The notes under the pieces are model-generated. The model saw only the letters and a program-made list of their open reading frames with translations, had not been told where the DNA came from and did not search any database. Made by a program: the position numbers and the translations under genes. This document shows, in pieces, positions 45,222-53,810 of a DNA stretch of 64,000 bases. Every line of letters starts with the position of its first letter. The stretch's first letter is position 1. Origin of the DNA: Sinosporangium album (lineage in GTDB: Bacteria; Actinomycetota; Actinomycetes; Streptosporangiales; Streptosporangiaceae); assembly GCF_900100605.1 (NCBI RefSeq), contig NZ_FNCN01000001.1, positions 124,001 to 188,000 of the forward strand, written 5' to 3'.

Positions 45222-46427
45222 GTGAGAATCGTCATCGGGGTCGTCGGCCCGCACGATCTGGTCGACGACGTCGCCGCGGTCTGCGAGGAGCAACCGGGGG
45301 TGAGCGCCCTGCGGCTGGACTACGACCACGAGTCGCAGGCCCCCGCGATCACCGAGGCGCACACCGCAGGCGTCGAAGGATGGCTGTTCACAGGCGTGGC
45401 GCCGTACACCCGGGCCCGCGACGCCGACACCCTCGCCAGGCCGGCCGCCTTCGTCGACCACGCGGGCGTGACGCTGCTGAGCGCGATCCTACGGCTCCAG
45501 CGCCAGGGCCTCGACGTGACACGCCTGTCCATCGACACCCTGCCCGCGGCGGATGCGGCGGCCACGTTCGCCGAGGCGGGCCTGCCCATCGAGCATGTGC
45601 GCATGCTGCCGTACCGCACCGAGCTGACCGACAGGAACGCGATCACCTTTCACCGCCGCGGCCCCGCCCACCCGGTCATCACCTGCCTCGGCCCGGTGTA
45701 CGACGCGCTCCGCGACGAGATGCACGTGCTGCGGCTGACGCCGTCGGCGCACTCCGTCCGCGTCGCGCTGCGGCAGCTTCTGCTGACCGCGGAAAGCCGG
45801 GCTCAGGAAGACGCCCAGATCGCCCTCGGCCTGATCGAGGTGGAGAGGGAGGAGGGGCTGCTGCGCGAGGCGACGGCGCTCGGCGGCACACTCGCGGCGT
45901 TCCGGGGCGGCACCCACCTGCTGGTGACGACCCGCGGGCCGCTTTACGACGCGACCGGCGGCTTCTCCGGGCTGCCCATGCTGGCGAGGCTGGCCGCACG
46001 CAACCGGATGGCGCGTGTCGGTTTCGGTCTGGGCCGCAGCGCGGCGGAGGCCGAGAGCCTGGCCCGGCGGGCGCTCAGCCGCGCCCGGCGCATCGGCGAG
46101 GTGGCGGCGGTGCTGTCGCTGCGCGCCGACACCGACATCGTGCTGGACTCGGTGGCCCCTGCCCCCGCCGGCGAACCGAATCTCGCCGTCATCGCCCGCA
46201 GGGTCGGCCTGTCGGTGCCGACGCTGTCGAAGCTGATGCAGGCCCGGGCCGCGGCCGGCGGCGAGCCCCTCACCACCCGCGAGATCGCCGAGCAGCTCTC
46301 GGTCCAGCAGCGTACGGCGCGGCGCATGCTCCACCGCCTCGAACTCGCCGGCCTCGCCGAGCGGACCGGCAACCTCACCAGCGGGTCGAGCGGCAGGCCG
46401 CTCACCCTCTACCGATTAACCCTCTGA
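45222..46427 (+). CDS. Putative two-part transcriptional regulator, HTH at C-terminus
   Basis: A 401-residue protein that I cannot place in a named family. The N-terminal 150 residues (IVIGVVGPHDLVDDVAAV, EGWLFTGVAPYTRA) look like a Rossmann-type sensor. The middle has VGFGLGRSAAEAESLARRAL, which resembles the degenerate GGDEF-like element of CdaR/PucR-type regulators. Two HTH-like segments follow: NLAVIARRVGLSVPTLSKLM and TREIAEQLSVQQRTARRMLHRLELAGL, the second a good winged helix. GTG 45222 sits 9 nt after aaggagg. A transcription factor sensing a small molecule is the likely role. The ABC importer begins 2.3 kb away, so a link is only possible. Confidence 0.6.
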   Translation: MRIVIGVVGPHDLVDDVAAVCEEQPGVSALRLDYDHESQAPAITEAHTAGVEGWLFTGVAPYTRARDADTLARPAAFVDHAGVTLLSAILRLQRQGLDVTRLSIDTLPAADAAATFAEAGLPIEHVRMLPYRTELTDRNAITFHRRGPAHPVITCLGPVYDALRDEMHVLRLTPSAHSVRVALRQLLLTAESRAQEDAQIALGLIEVEREEGLLREATALGGTLAAFRGGTHLLVTTRGPLYDATGGFSGLPMLARLAARNRMARVGFGLGRSAAEAESLARRALSRARRIGEVAAVLSLRADTDIVLDSVAPAPAGEPNLAVIARRVGLSVPTLSKLMQARAAAGGEPLTTREIAEQLSVQQRTARRMLHRLELAGLAERTGNLTSGSSGRPLTLYRLTL

Positions 46428-46740
46428 AACAGCCCCGCCCGTACGGCTCACCGGCGGACCCATCACCCCGCCGATCACGGTGCTTGATGCAGATCGACGG
46501 ATACGGATAAGGACCAACCCGTTGACGCGACAATGTCAACACCTCCAGAGGCCACCGACCTCCCTGATCCCAAAAGGCTTGATCTCACGGTAAGCGCCTG
46601 GCCTGAAATGACAACCCCGCATATAGACCTATTTTTCATCGCATTCGAGCCTTAAAAGGCTTCGGCAAGACCCCAAATACCGGCCCCTTCAGCCGGCCAT
46701 TTCCGCTCTCCCCGGCCGACCCGCGCGACCGCCGTCAGGA
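46428..46740. other. Intergenic region with small dyads
   Basis: About 310 nt between convergent genes with no gene seen. It is somewhat AT-rich from 46590 to 46680. It contains the 20-bp dyad described separately and a short agccttaaaaggct hairpin near 46651 that may help end transcription. Confidence 0.5.
46521..46540. promoter_or_regulatory. 20-bp dyad, possible operator
   Basis: gttgac (46521-46526) and gtcaac (46535-46540) form 6-bp arms around an 8-nt centre, downstream of the unknown regulator. Function is unproven, and a chance occurrence is possible. Confidence 0.25.
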
Positions 46741-47514
46741 TCACTCAGGCGGGGTGTCGTGTCCGGCGCCCCGCCGTGTACGGCGCGCCTCGATCTCGGC
46801 CGTGTCCAAAGCAGCGGCCTCCTCGGGGGTGGGCGCGGTGCCGCCGAGGTGGACCGGTTGCCACCAGGCGCCAGGGCGAATGTCAGGGTAGGCGCGCTGG
46901 GCCTGATCGAGCATGGCGGACAGGCGGACGCGCAATTCCGCGGTGAGGGCGGCGGGGTCGTCGTCGGCCTGGGGAAAAGTGGGCTCGCCGACGACGATGG
47001 CGATCGGCACGTGCCGCTGAAGGAGATTGCGCGGGCAGCCCTTGCTCCAGAGACGCTGCGTGCCCCACAGGGCGACGGGGATCAGCGGCACGCCGGCCGA
47101 GGCGGCCATGCGCACGGCGCCGCTCTTCATATCCTTCACCGTGAACGAGCGACTGATCGTGGCCTCGGGGAAGACCCCGACGATCTCCCCTCCCCGCAGG
47201 GCACGCACCGCGTGGTCATACGCTGCGGCTCCCGCGGATCGGTCCACGGGGATGTGGTGCATGGCACGCATGAGAGGGCCGGAGATCTTGTGGTCGAAGA
47301 CCTCCTTCTTGGCCATGAACCGCACGAGCCGCCCAGCGGGGCGGGCGGCGAAACCAGCGAAGATGAAGTCCAGGTAGCTCACATGGTTGGCGGCCAGCAC
47401 CGCTCCCCCGGCCTTCGGGACATGCTCGGCGCCTTCCACGCGCAGCCTCAGGTCCAAGGCGCGAAACGAGGTCAGCGATGTCCAGATCACGGGCGGATAC
47501 ACGATATCGGCCAT
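46741..47514 (-). CDS. 1-acyl-sn-glycerol-3-phosphate acyltransferase (PlsC family)
   Basis: A 257-residue acyltransferase of phospholipid synthesis, which adds a second acyl chain to lysophosphatidate at the membrane. The acyltransferase blocks are present: AANHVSYLDFIF (NHx4D), then a KKEVFDHKISGPLM segment, GVFPEATISRS (FPEG-like, with A for G) and PLIPVALWGTQ. The C-terminal 60 residues are polar and less conserved. ATG 47514 opens MADIVYPPVIW. It stands alone, with a decayed mobile region upstream. Confidence 0.88.
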   Translation of the reverse strand: MADIVYPPVIWTSLTSFRALDLRLRVEGAEHVPKAGGAVLAANHVSYLDFIFAGFAARPAGRLVRFMAKKEVFDHKISGPLMRAMHHIPVDRSAGAAAYDHAVRALRGGEIVGVFPEATISRSFTVKDMKSGAVRMAASAGVPLIPVALWGTQRLWSKGCPRNLLQRHVPIAIVVGEPTFPQADDDPAALTAELRVRLSAMLDQAQRAYPDIRPGAWWQPVHLGGTAPTPEEAAALDTAEIEARRTRRGAGHDTPPE

Positions 47515-47601
47515 ATCCGGAACCGTAACCTACGCACCAGTAACTAGGCGACCCACCTCGCCGCAGTGTCCACCAACCCCCTGCGTCGAACGCCGACCCG
47601 A

Positions 47602-47802
47602 TCAGAGATGCAAGGCGTAGGGCAGGTTATGCAACAGGTCCCCGTCAACCCTTACCCCGGTCTCAAATTCAAGGAAAGCCATGAAGACCGCCTGCAGATA
47701 CACGGGATCGGCGTATTCGTTGTCTTCGAGGTGGCTATCACCCTCCTCCAGCAAGGACCGGTACGACCTGCCAGTGGCGGAGGTCCTGGCCCACTTGCGC
47801 AA
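47602..47802 (-). CDS. Hypothetical small protein
   Basis: A 66-residue open frame with protein-like composition: SYRSLLEEGDSHLEDNEYADPVYLQAVFMAFLEFETGVRVDGDLL. No family was recognised. It lies just downstream of a relaxase remnant, so it could be the end of another decayed mobile-element gene. There is no strong ribosome site. Confidence 0.3.
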   Translation of the reverse strand: MRKWARTSATGRSYRSLLEEGDSHLEDNEYADPVYLQAVFMAFLEFETGVRVDGDLLHNLPYALHL

Positions 47803-47901
47803 GCGGGAGGTCTGAGGCGCCGAGGGCCGGCCGCCCCCGTCTCCGCAGTTCCGCCAGTCGAGCCTTCTGTGGGGCCGCCAACGAGTTCACCGGCGGACTC
47901 A

Positions 47902-48094
47902 TCACCTGGGCGTGGAAGGCGCGTCGAGGTAGCGGCCGAGCTGGGTGAGGGTGGCGTCCGGGGCGGCCGGGGTCGGGCATGCCAAGCATGGCGAAGCCGG
48001 CGACGATGTGCGGGTCGGTGTGCTCGTCGTGGCGGCCGGGGCCGTAGAGGTAACCGAGCTGGCCGCGGATGTTGGACCCGGTCGGTTTGGTGAC
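47902..48094 (-). pseudogene. Relaxase/mobilisation protein remnant
   Basis: From a GTG at 48094 the minus strand reads VTKPTGSNIRGQLGYLYGPGR then HDEHTDPHIVAGFAMLGMPDPGR, the typical N-terminus of actinobacterial relaxases of integrative elements. A frameshift follows near 47960, after which the correct continuation DATLTQLGRYLDAP appears in another frame and stops at 47902. Intact relaxases are several hundred residues long. This is the broken 5' end of a conjugation gene and suggests a lost mobile element here. Confidence 0.68.
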
Positions 48095-48105
48095 TCCTCC
48101 GTCTC

Positions 48106-48540
48106 CTACCCCGGCCCCAGTCCCGGCACCGGGCTCGATCCAACCCCACCGCCGGCTCCGGGCTGCTGCGCCGTACCGGGCTGTTGGCCGACCCCGGCGC
48201 CGGGCTGCTGAACGGTGCCCGGCTGTTGGCCGATCCCGTCGGCGCCGGGGGCGGGTCGCGGTGCCGTGCCGGGCTGTTGGGCGGTGCCCGGCTGGGGGGC
48301 GTAGGCGGGTGGGGGCGTGGCGGCGGCCGAGGGGGCGGGGTCGGTGGGGACGATGAAGGTTTCGGGATGTGAGGGGGCCGGGTCGGGGGCGGCCTGTGCG
48401 CCGCCGAGGCCGACGAAGATGCCGATGAGGAACCCGGCGACGCCTGTGAGCCCGGAGACCAGCAGGATCACGGTGGCGCTCCCGAAGCGCGGGGGCGGCG
48501 GGTGCGGGGGGTAGCGCGGGTCGGGATAGCCGTATGCCAT
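48106..48540 (-). CDS. Proline-rich single-pass membrane protein
   Basis: A 144-residue protein. A short proline-rich N-terminus (YPDPRYPPHPPPP) precedes one transmembrane segment, ATVILLVSGLTGVAGFLIGIFVG. A long Pro/Gln/Gly-rich extracytoplasmic tail follows with repeated QQPGT units, which are also visible as DNA repeats. The layout is common among actinobacterial surface proteins, but no enzyme or binding domain is seen and no function can be given. It is divergent from the ABC importer operon, which starts 143 nt away. Confidence 0.68.
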   Translation of the reverse strand: MAYGYPDPRYPPHPPPPRFGSATVILLVSGLTGVAGFLIGIFVGLGGAQAAPDPAPSHPETFIVPTDPAPSAAATPPPAYAPQPGTAQQPGTAPRPAPGADGIGQQPGTVQQPGAGVGQQPGTAQQPGAGGGVGSSPVPGLGPG

Positions 48541-48622
48541 CTCTCGTCCCTCTCAGTCGGCTTCTCCAAGAGCTACCACAGATGCCGGGGCCTCTGATCA
48601 TATCGCCGTAACTGCACCCTCA

Positions 48623-48651
48623 TTGCAACTACAAAATCCCTTCAGTTAATG
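48623..48651 (+). promoter_or_regulatory. Candidate promoter of the ABC importer operon
   Basis: TTGCAA (48623-48628) and TTAATG (48646-48651) with a 17-nt spacer, just upstream of the ribosome site cggaggt and the ATG at 48683. The -10 match is imperfect. Confidence 0.35.
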
Positions 48652-48682
48652 TCCAAATGTTGCTTACCCCCGGAGGTCCCCC

Positions 48683-50248
48683 ATGAGGCTGGTCCGGCGT
48701 GCCGCCGTGCTCCCGCTGACACTCGCTCTGTTGACCGCCGCCGCGTGCTCGGCGCCCACGCCCCCCGCCGGGAGCGCTCCACAGCAGGATGACACGTTCG
48801 TCATCGCGCTCAGCGCGGAGTTCGAGAGCCTGAACCCGATGCTCGGCTACTCCCCCGACGGGGGGTCGCTGATCTACGACGGGCTGATGAGCCGGGCGGC
48901 CGACCTGTCGATGCAGCCGGCGCTGGCGTCGGCGGCGCCCACGACGGCCGAGGACGGCAAGACGGTCACGTTCACGCTGCGCGACGGGGTGAAGTTCCAC
49001 GACGGCAGGCCGCTGACCAGCGCCGACGTGGAATACACCTACGAGACGATGCTCGATCCGAAGAGCAGCTCGCCTATCGCCGGGGACTACGCGGCCATCA
49101 AGGAGGTCGAGGCTCCGGACGCTACGACGGTGGTGTTCAAGCTGGCCTACCCGTATGCGCCGCTGGTGCAGCGGACGACGCTCGGCATTGTGCCGAAGGG
49201 CAGCCCGTTGGAGGGTACGCCGCCGGGCACCGGACCTTACCGCTTCGGAGCCTGGACTCCCGGTGACAAGGTCACCTTCAGCGCCAACGCCGAGTATTGG
49301 GGCGGCGCTCCGGCGATCAAGAACGTGGTGGTCGCGTTCGCTGAGGACGACAATGTGCGTGCGACTCGCATGAAGGCGGGCGAGTTCGACGCGACGATCC
49401 TGCCGCCGAAGGTGGCGGCGCCGTTCCGCACGGAGACCGGGGTGAAGGTCTACGACGTGGCGAGCGCCGACTACCGCGGGATCATGTTCCCGATGAAGGA
49501 GCCGGTGACGGGCGACCTGGCGGTCCGCAAGGCGTTCAGCCTGGCGATGGACCGGCAGGCGATGGTGGACACGATCCTGGCGGGCGCCGGTGTCCCGGCG
49601 TTCGGACCGCTCCCGACGGAGAGCGAGTGGAACAACCCCGAGGTGACCGGGGCCGGCGCGAGTGACACCGCCGCGGCCGGCAAGGTGCTGGATGAGGCGG
49701 GCTGGAAGCCCGGCCCGGACGGCGTCCGGGTGAAGGACGGCAAGCGTGCCGAGTTCACGCTGATGTATCCCGCGGGTGACTCGCTGCGGAAGGAGCTCGC
49801 GCTGGCGGCGGCCTCCGACGCCACGAAGGTGGGCCTCGACGTGAAGCCCGCCGGTCTGGACTGGGACGCCATTGAGCCCCGCATGTCCAAGGACGCGCTC
49901 ATGATGGGCTGGGGCAGCCCGTTCGACCCGGACTACATCAACTATGAGCTGTTCCACTCGAAGTACGCGGGCAAGGGGTACTTCAACCCCGGCCTCTACG
50001 ACAACCCCAAAGTGGACGAGGCACTGGACAAGGCCCGTGAGTCGGGCGACAAGGCCACCCGCAAGGCCGCCTACGCCGAGTTCCAGAAGCTCATCTTCGA
50101 CGACCACACGTGGTCCTTCCTGGTGTTCCTCAAGCACGTCTATGTGGTCCGCGGCGACTGGGTGGGCCCGACGCCGGGCGTGGACGCGCACGAGCACGCC
50201 ACCGGCGGCCTGTTCCGCGACCTGCACACGTGGAAGCCGGCCGCGTGA
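48683..50248 (+). CDS. ABC transporter substrate-binding lipoprotein (peptide/nickel family 5)
   Basis: A 521-residue extracellular solute-binding protein of family 5, which binds peptides, nickel complexes or similar ligands and delivers them to the membrane permeases. The signal peptide ends in the lipobox LTAAAC with the lipidated cysteine at 22. Family blocks are LRDGVKFHDGRPLTSADVEYTYE, GTPPGTGPYRF, and the C-terminal FDPDYINYELFHSKYAGKGYFN. A good GGAGG site precedes ATG 48683. Its TGA overlaps the first permease start by 4 nt. The exact ligand cannot be told from sequence. Confidence 0.93.
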   Translation: MRLVRRAAVLPLTLALLTAAACSAPTPPAGSAPQQDDTFVIALSAEFESLNPMLGYSPDGGSLIYDGLMSRAADLSMQPALASAAPTTAEDGKTVTFTLRDGVKFHDGRPLTSADVEYTYETMLDPKSSSPIAGDYAAIKEVEAPDATTVVFKLAYPYAPLVQRTTLGIVPKGSPLEGTPPGTGPYRFGAWTPGDKVTFSANAEYWGGAPAIKNVVVAFAEDDNVRATRMKAGEFDATILPPKVAAPFRTETGVKVYDVASADYRGIMFPMKEPVTGDLAVRKAFSLAMDRQAMVDTILAGAGVPAFGPLPTESEWNNPEVTGAGASDTAAAGKVLDEAGWKPGPDGVRVKDGKRAEFTLMYPAGDSLRKELALAAASDATKVGLDVKPAGLDWDAIEPRMSKDALMMGWGSPFDPDYINYELFHSKYAGKGYFNPGLYDNPKVDEALDKARESGDKATRKAAYAEFQKLIFDDHTWSFLVFLKHVYVVRGDWVGPTPGVDAHEHATGGLFRDLHTWKPAA

Positions 50249-51225
50249 GGGTCATCCTCCGCATGGTGGCCTGGCGGGTGGCGTTCGCCGTACCGCTGCT
50301 GCTGATCGTGACGGTCGGCATGTTCGCGCTGGCGAAGGCGTCGCCGTTCGACCCGGTCCGCCAGTATCTGGGGGACCGGGCGATGGTCACCGCGCCCGAG
50401 GTCATGGAGAGGATCCGGGAGAACTGGGGCATCGACCGTCCGGTGCTTGAGCAGTTCACGGCGTGGCTGGGGAACTTCCTCCAGGGCGACTACGGCGAGT
50501 CGCGGACGTTCCACCGGCCGGTGGCCGAGGTCATCATGGACCGTCTGCCGTGGACGCTGCTCGCGACGGGCTGCGCGATCGTGCTCATGCTCGTCGGCAG
50601 CCTGATCGTGGGCACGATCGCCGCGTGGCGGCGGGACTCGTGGGTGGACCGCGTCATCAGCGGCGGCGCTTTCGCCAACGAGTCGGTGCCGGTGTTCTGG
50701 CTGGGGCTGCTGGCCATGTGGGTCTTCGCCGTACAGCTCGGGTGGCTGCCGGCGGGCGGCCTCACCGACCCGGCGTCGACGACGGTGGATCCGCTGGACG
50801 TGGCGCACCACATGGTGCTTCCGGTGCTGGTGCTCGCGGTGTCGCAGTCGTCGTGGCTGGTGCTGTTCGTCCGCGAGTCGGTGATCGGCACACTGCGTGA
50901 GGATTACGTGATCGGCGCCCGGGCCCGCGGTCTGCGTGAGCGCACGGTGCTCGTACGGCATGCGCTGCGCTCGGCTCTGCTCCCGTTCCTGACGCTGCTC
51001 GGCGCGCGGATGCCGGAGCTGGTCACGGGGGCGATCCTGGTGGAGAGCGTGTTCTCGTGGCCGGGTGTGGCGTCGGCGTCGGTGCAGGCGGCGCTGGCGG
51101 TGGACTTCCCGCTGCTGGCGGTGACGACGCTGCTCGGCACGCTCGCGGTGCTCGGGGGCAACCTGCTGGCCGACATCGGATACACGATCGCCGATCCGCG
51201 GGTGCGCACGCTGGGGGTGGGCTGA
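50245..51225 (+). CDS. ABC transporter permease, DppB type
   Basis: A 326-residue inner-membrane permease with about six helices. The first is WRVAFAVPLLLIVTVGMFAL, and the usual extracytoplasmic loop of DppB-type proteins follows. The cytoplasmic EAA-like loop that contacts the ATPase is GARARGLRERTVLVRHALRS. GTG 50245 overlaps the binding-protein stop by 4 nt, and the longer frame starting at 50110 lies over that gene. It ends in a 1-nt TGATG overlap with the second permease. Confidence 0.93.
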   Translation: MRVILRMVAWRVAFAVPLLLIVTVGMFALAKASPFDPVRQYLGDRAMVTAPEVMERIRENWGIDRPVLEQFTAWLGNFLQGDYGESRTFHRPVAEVIMDRLPWTLLATGCAIVLMLVGSLIVGTIAAWRRDSWVDRVISGGAFANESVPVFWLGLLAMWVFAVQLGWLPAGGLTDPASTTVDPLDVAHHMVLPVLVLAVSQSSWLVLFVRESVIGTLREDYVIGARARGLRERTVLVRHALRSALLPFLTLLGARMPELVTGAILVESVFSWPGVASASVQAALAVDFPLLAVTTLLGTLAVLGGNLLADIGYTIADPRVRTLGVG

Positions 51226-52076
51226 TGACCTCGGTCGCTCTTCCCCAGGCGGGGCGGCGGCGCCGTTCGCTGGTGTTCGCGGTGGCGACGCTGGTGGTTC
51301 TCGGCCTGGCCGTACTGCTGGTGCCGCCGATCGTGCAGCTCGACGAGCGGATCGTGGACCTGCGTTCGGCGGGGCTGCCGCCGTCGCTGTCGCATCCGCT
51401 GGGCACCGATGAGGTGGGCCGGGACGTGCTCCTCAGGTCGATCTACGGACTCCGCGTGTCGTTCACGGTCGGGATGGTGGCCTCGCTGGTGTCGATCACG
51501 ATCGGCGGCCTGGTGGGGCTGGTCGCGGGCAGTGTCGGCGGCACCGTCGACCGGGTGCTGATGCGGGTGCTGGACGGGTTCAACTCGATCCCGCATCTGC
51601 TGCTCGGCATCTTCATCGTGGCGATGTTCTCGCCGAGTCCGGTGGCCGTGGTGGTGTCGGTGGGGGTCACCCACTGGACGACGACGGCGCGCATCGTGCG
51701 TTCGGAGGTGCTCAGCCTGCGGTCGAGGCCGTTCATCGAGGCGGCGATCTCGGGCGGCGCGAGCCGGGCCCGGGTGCTCCGCCGCCATCTGCTGCCGCAT
51801 CTGTTCCCGCATCTGATCCTGGCCACCGTGCTGATGATCCCGCACGCGATCTGGCACGAGACGGCGCTGAGCTTCCTCGGGCTGGGCCTGCCCCCGCACA
51901 TGGCCTCCCTGGGCAACATGATCAGCGACGGGCAGCGGTCGCTGCTGACCGGTGACTGGTGGGCGAGCCTGGCTCCCGGCCTGTTCATCGTGCTGCCGAC
52001 GCTCGCCGTCGCCCTGCTGGCCAACCATCTGCGCGACCGGCTCAATCCGCGGCGGCGATCGGAGTTGTCCCTGTGA
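51225..52076 (+). CDS. ABC transporter permease, DppC type
   Basis: A 283-residue second permease with an N-terminal helix (VFAVATLVVLGLAVLLVPPI), the HPLGTDEVGRDVLLRSIYGLR block that marks the DppC/NikC group, and the EAA loop EAAISGGASRARVLRRHLLPH. It pairs with the DppB-type permease to form the membrane channel. ATG 51225 shares one base with the previous TGA, and the following ATPase starts within its last codons. Confidence 0.93.
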   Translation: MTSVALPQAGRRRRSLVFAVATLVVLGLAVLLVPPIVQLDERIVDLRSAGLPPSLSHPLGTDEVGRDVLLRSIYGLRVSFTVGMVASLVSITIGGLVGLVAGSVGGTVDRVLMRVLDGFNSIPHLLLGIFIVAMFSPSPVAVVVSVGVTHWTTTARIVRSEVLSLRSRPFIEAAISGGASRARVLRRHLLPHLFPHLILATVLMIPHAIWHETALSFLGLGLPPHMASLGNMISDGQRSLLTGDWWASLAPGLFIVLPTLAVALLANHLRDRLNPRRRSELSL

Positions 52077-53050
52077 ACCGGCTAACGGTGGAGAATCTGT
52101 CGGTGTCGTTCCGCATCCCCGGCGCGGTGGTGCGGGCGGTGAGCGAGGCGAGTTTCACGGTACGGCCGGGCCGCTGCCTGGCCCTGGTCGGCGAGTCGGG
52201 GTGCGGCAAGTCGGTGCTCGCGCACGCGCTGCTGGGCCTTCTTCCGGGGAATGCGGAGGCGTCGGGCAGTGCCGTACTCTCGCAGAGCGGGGGCGGCGGG
52301 GACGTCGAGCTGATCGGGGCGTCCGAGCGCACGCTGGCCGGCAGGGTGCGGGGGCGGGCGATCGGGCTGATCCCGCAGTCGCCGGCGACGCATCTCACCC
52401 CGGTGCGCACGGCCCGCGCCCAGATGCAGGAGGCGGTGCGCGAGATGGGGCGGCCTCCCGGCACGGCGGACGAGCTGGCCGAGAAGTTCGGCCTGAGCCC
52501 CGCCGACCTGGACAAATATCCGCACGAGCTGTCGGGCGGCATGGCGCAGCGGGTGGCCAACGCGATGGCGCTGGCCGGGGATCCGTGGCTGCTGCTGGCC
52601 GATGAGCCGACGACCGGCCTGGACCGCGACCTGGTGGATCGGGCGATGGGGGCGCTGCGGGCGCTGTGCGACGAGGGCCGGGCGGTGCTGCTGATCACGC
52701 ACGATCTGCGGGCGGCCGAGCGGGTGGCCGATGATCTGGCGGTGATGTATGCCAGTCGGATCGTCGAGTTGGGGCCGGTGCGGGAGGTCCTGGACCGGCC
52801 GCGCCATCCTTACAGCGCGGGTCTGGTGGACGCCCAGCCGGATCGGGCTTTCGTCCCGGTTCCGGGGATGCCGCCGGAGTTGACCGCCCTGCCCGACGGG
52901 TGTGCGTTCGCGCCCCGCTGCGGCCACCGTACGGACGCGTGTGACGTCCGGCCGGCGCGCGGCGGTGGGGACGGGCGGGTGGCGTGCCACCACCCGCTCG
53001 CGGTGCAGGATGGCGTGCAGGAGGACGCGAAGGAGGACAGCCGTGCTTGA
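52073..53050 (+). CDS. ABC transporter ATPase, DppD type
   Basis: A 325-residue ATPase subunit. Walker A is GESGCGKSVLAHALLG, the signature is HELSGGMAQRVANAM, Walker B is LLLADEPTTGLDRD, and the switch histidine lies in LITHDLRAA. The C-terminal oligopeptide extension RHPYSAGLVDAQPD and the cysteine cluster CAFAPRCGHRTDACD, which holds an iron-sulfur or metal site in some family members, are present. GTG 52073 overlaps the permease stop by 4 nt. The 3' end overlaps the second ATPase by 8 nt. Confidence 0.93.
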   Translation: MNRLTVENLSVSFRIPGAVVRAVSEASFTVRPGRCLALVGESGCGKSVLAHALLGLLPGNAEASGSAVLSQSGGGGDVELIGASERTLAGRVRGRAIGLIPQSPATHLTPVRTARAQMQEAVREMGRPPGTADELAEKFGLSPADLDKYPHELSGGMAQRVANAMALAGDPWLLLADEPTTGLDRDLVDRAMGALRALCDEGRAVLLITHDLRAAERVADDLAVMYASRIVELGPVREVLDRPRHPYSAGLVDAQPDRAFVPVPGMPPELTALPDGCAFAPRCGHRTDACDVRPARGGGDGRVACHHPLAVQDGVQEDAKEDSRA

Positions 53051-53810
53051 GGCGCGCGACATCACCGTGCGGTACGGCTCCCGCACGGTTCTCGACCGGG
53101 TGAGCCTGACCGTCGAGCCGGGCGCGGTGCTGGGCCTCGGCGGTCCCAGCGGGTGCGGTAAGTCCACGCTGGCGCGGGTGATGGCGATGATGCTGCGCCC
53201 GCGGTCGGGCTCGGTCGCCGTGGACGGGCGGCCGGTGTCGCGGTGGCGGCAGCGCGCCCCGCGCGAGCTGCGCACCCGGGTGGCGCTGATCTACCAGCAG
53301 CCGCGCTTGGCCGTCGATCCCCGGCTGACCCTCAGGGAGATCGTGGCCGAGCCTCTGGCCGCCGCCGGGACGGCCGCCGCAGGAACGGCCGCCGCAGGAA
53401 CGGGCACCGCCGGAACGGGCACCGCAGGAACGGGCACCGCCGGGACGGGCACCGCCGGGACGGGCACTGCAGGAACGGCCGACGCCGAGCGGGTGGCGGC
53501 GCTGGCGGCCGAGGTGGGGCTCACCGGCGACCTGCTGACCCGCCGGCCGCACGAGGTGTCCGACGGGCAGCTCCAGCGGGCGTGTGTGGCGCGGGCGCTG
53601 ATCCTGTCGCCCGGCTATCTGATCTGCGATGAGATGACCACGATGCTGGACGCCTCGACGCAGGCCCACCTGGTGCGCGTGGTGAACGCCTACCGGGAGC
53701 GCACGGGGGCGGGCGTGCTGGCCATCAGCCACGACGCGGTGCTGCTCGGGCGGTGGGCGGACGGCGTGGCCGAGCTCGGGCAGGGCGGGAAGGCCGCCGT
53801 CTCCGTGTGA
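53043..53810 (+). CDS. ABC transporter ATPase, DppF/NikE type, with repeat insert
   Basis: A 255-residue second ATPase without the usual C-terminal oligopeptide extension, as in NikE-like proteins. Walker A is GGPSGCGKSTLARVMAM, the Q-loop YQQPRLAVDP, and Walker B LICDEMTTMLDA. The signature motif is VSDGQLQRACVARAL instead of LSGGQ. Between the Q-loop and the signature lies an alanine/glycine/threonine-rich insert of about 40 residues built from AGTGT and AGTAA units, not expected in the family. With the preceding ATPase it would form a heterodimer. It ends the importer operon. Confidence 0.88.
   Translation: MLEARDITVRYGSRTVLDRVSLTVEPGAVLGLGGPSGCGKSTLARVMAMMLRPRSGSVAVDGRPVSRWRQRAPRELRTRVALIYQQPRLAVDPRLTLREIVAEPLAAAGTAAAGTAAAGTGTAGTGTAGTGTAGTGTAGTGTAGTADAERVAALAAEVGLTGDLLTRRPHEVSDGQLQRACVARALILSPGYLICDEMTTMLDASTQAHLVRVVNAYRERTGAGVLAISHDAVLLGRWADGVAELGQGGKAAVSV
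53362..53480. repeat. 15-bp in-frame tandem repeats in the second ABC ATPase
   Basis: About eight units related to gcaggaacgggcacc run through the gene and encode AGTGT/AGTAA. Copy-number change would keep the reading frame while altering the length of a loop in the ATPase helical subdomain. Confidence 0.88.
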
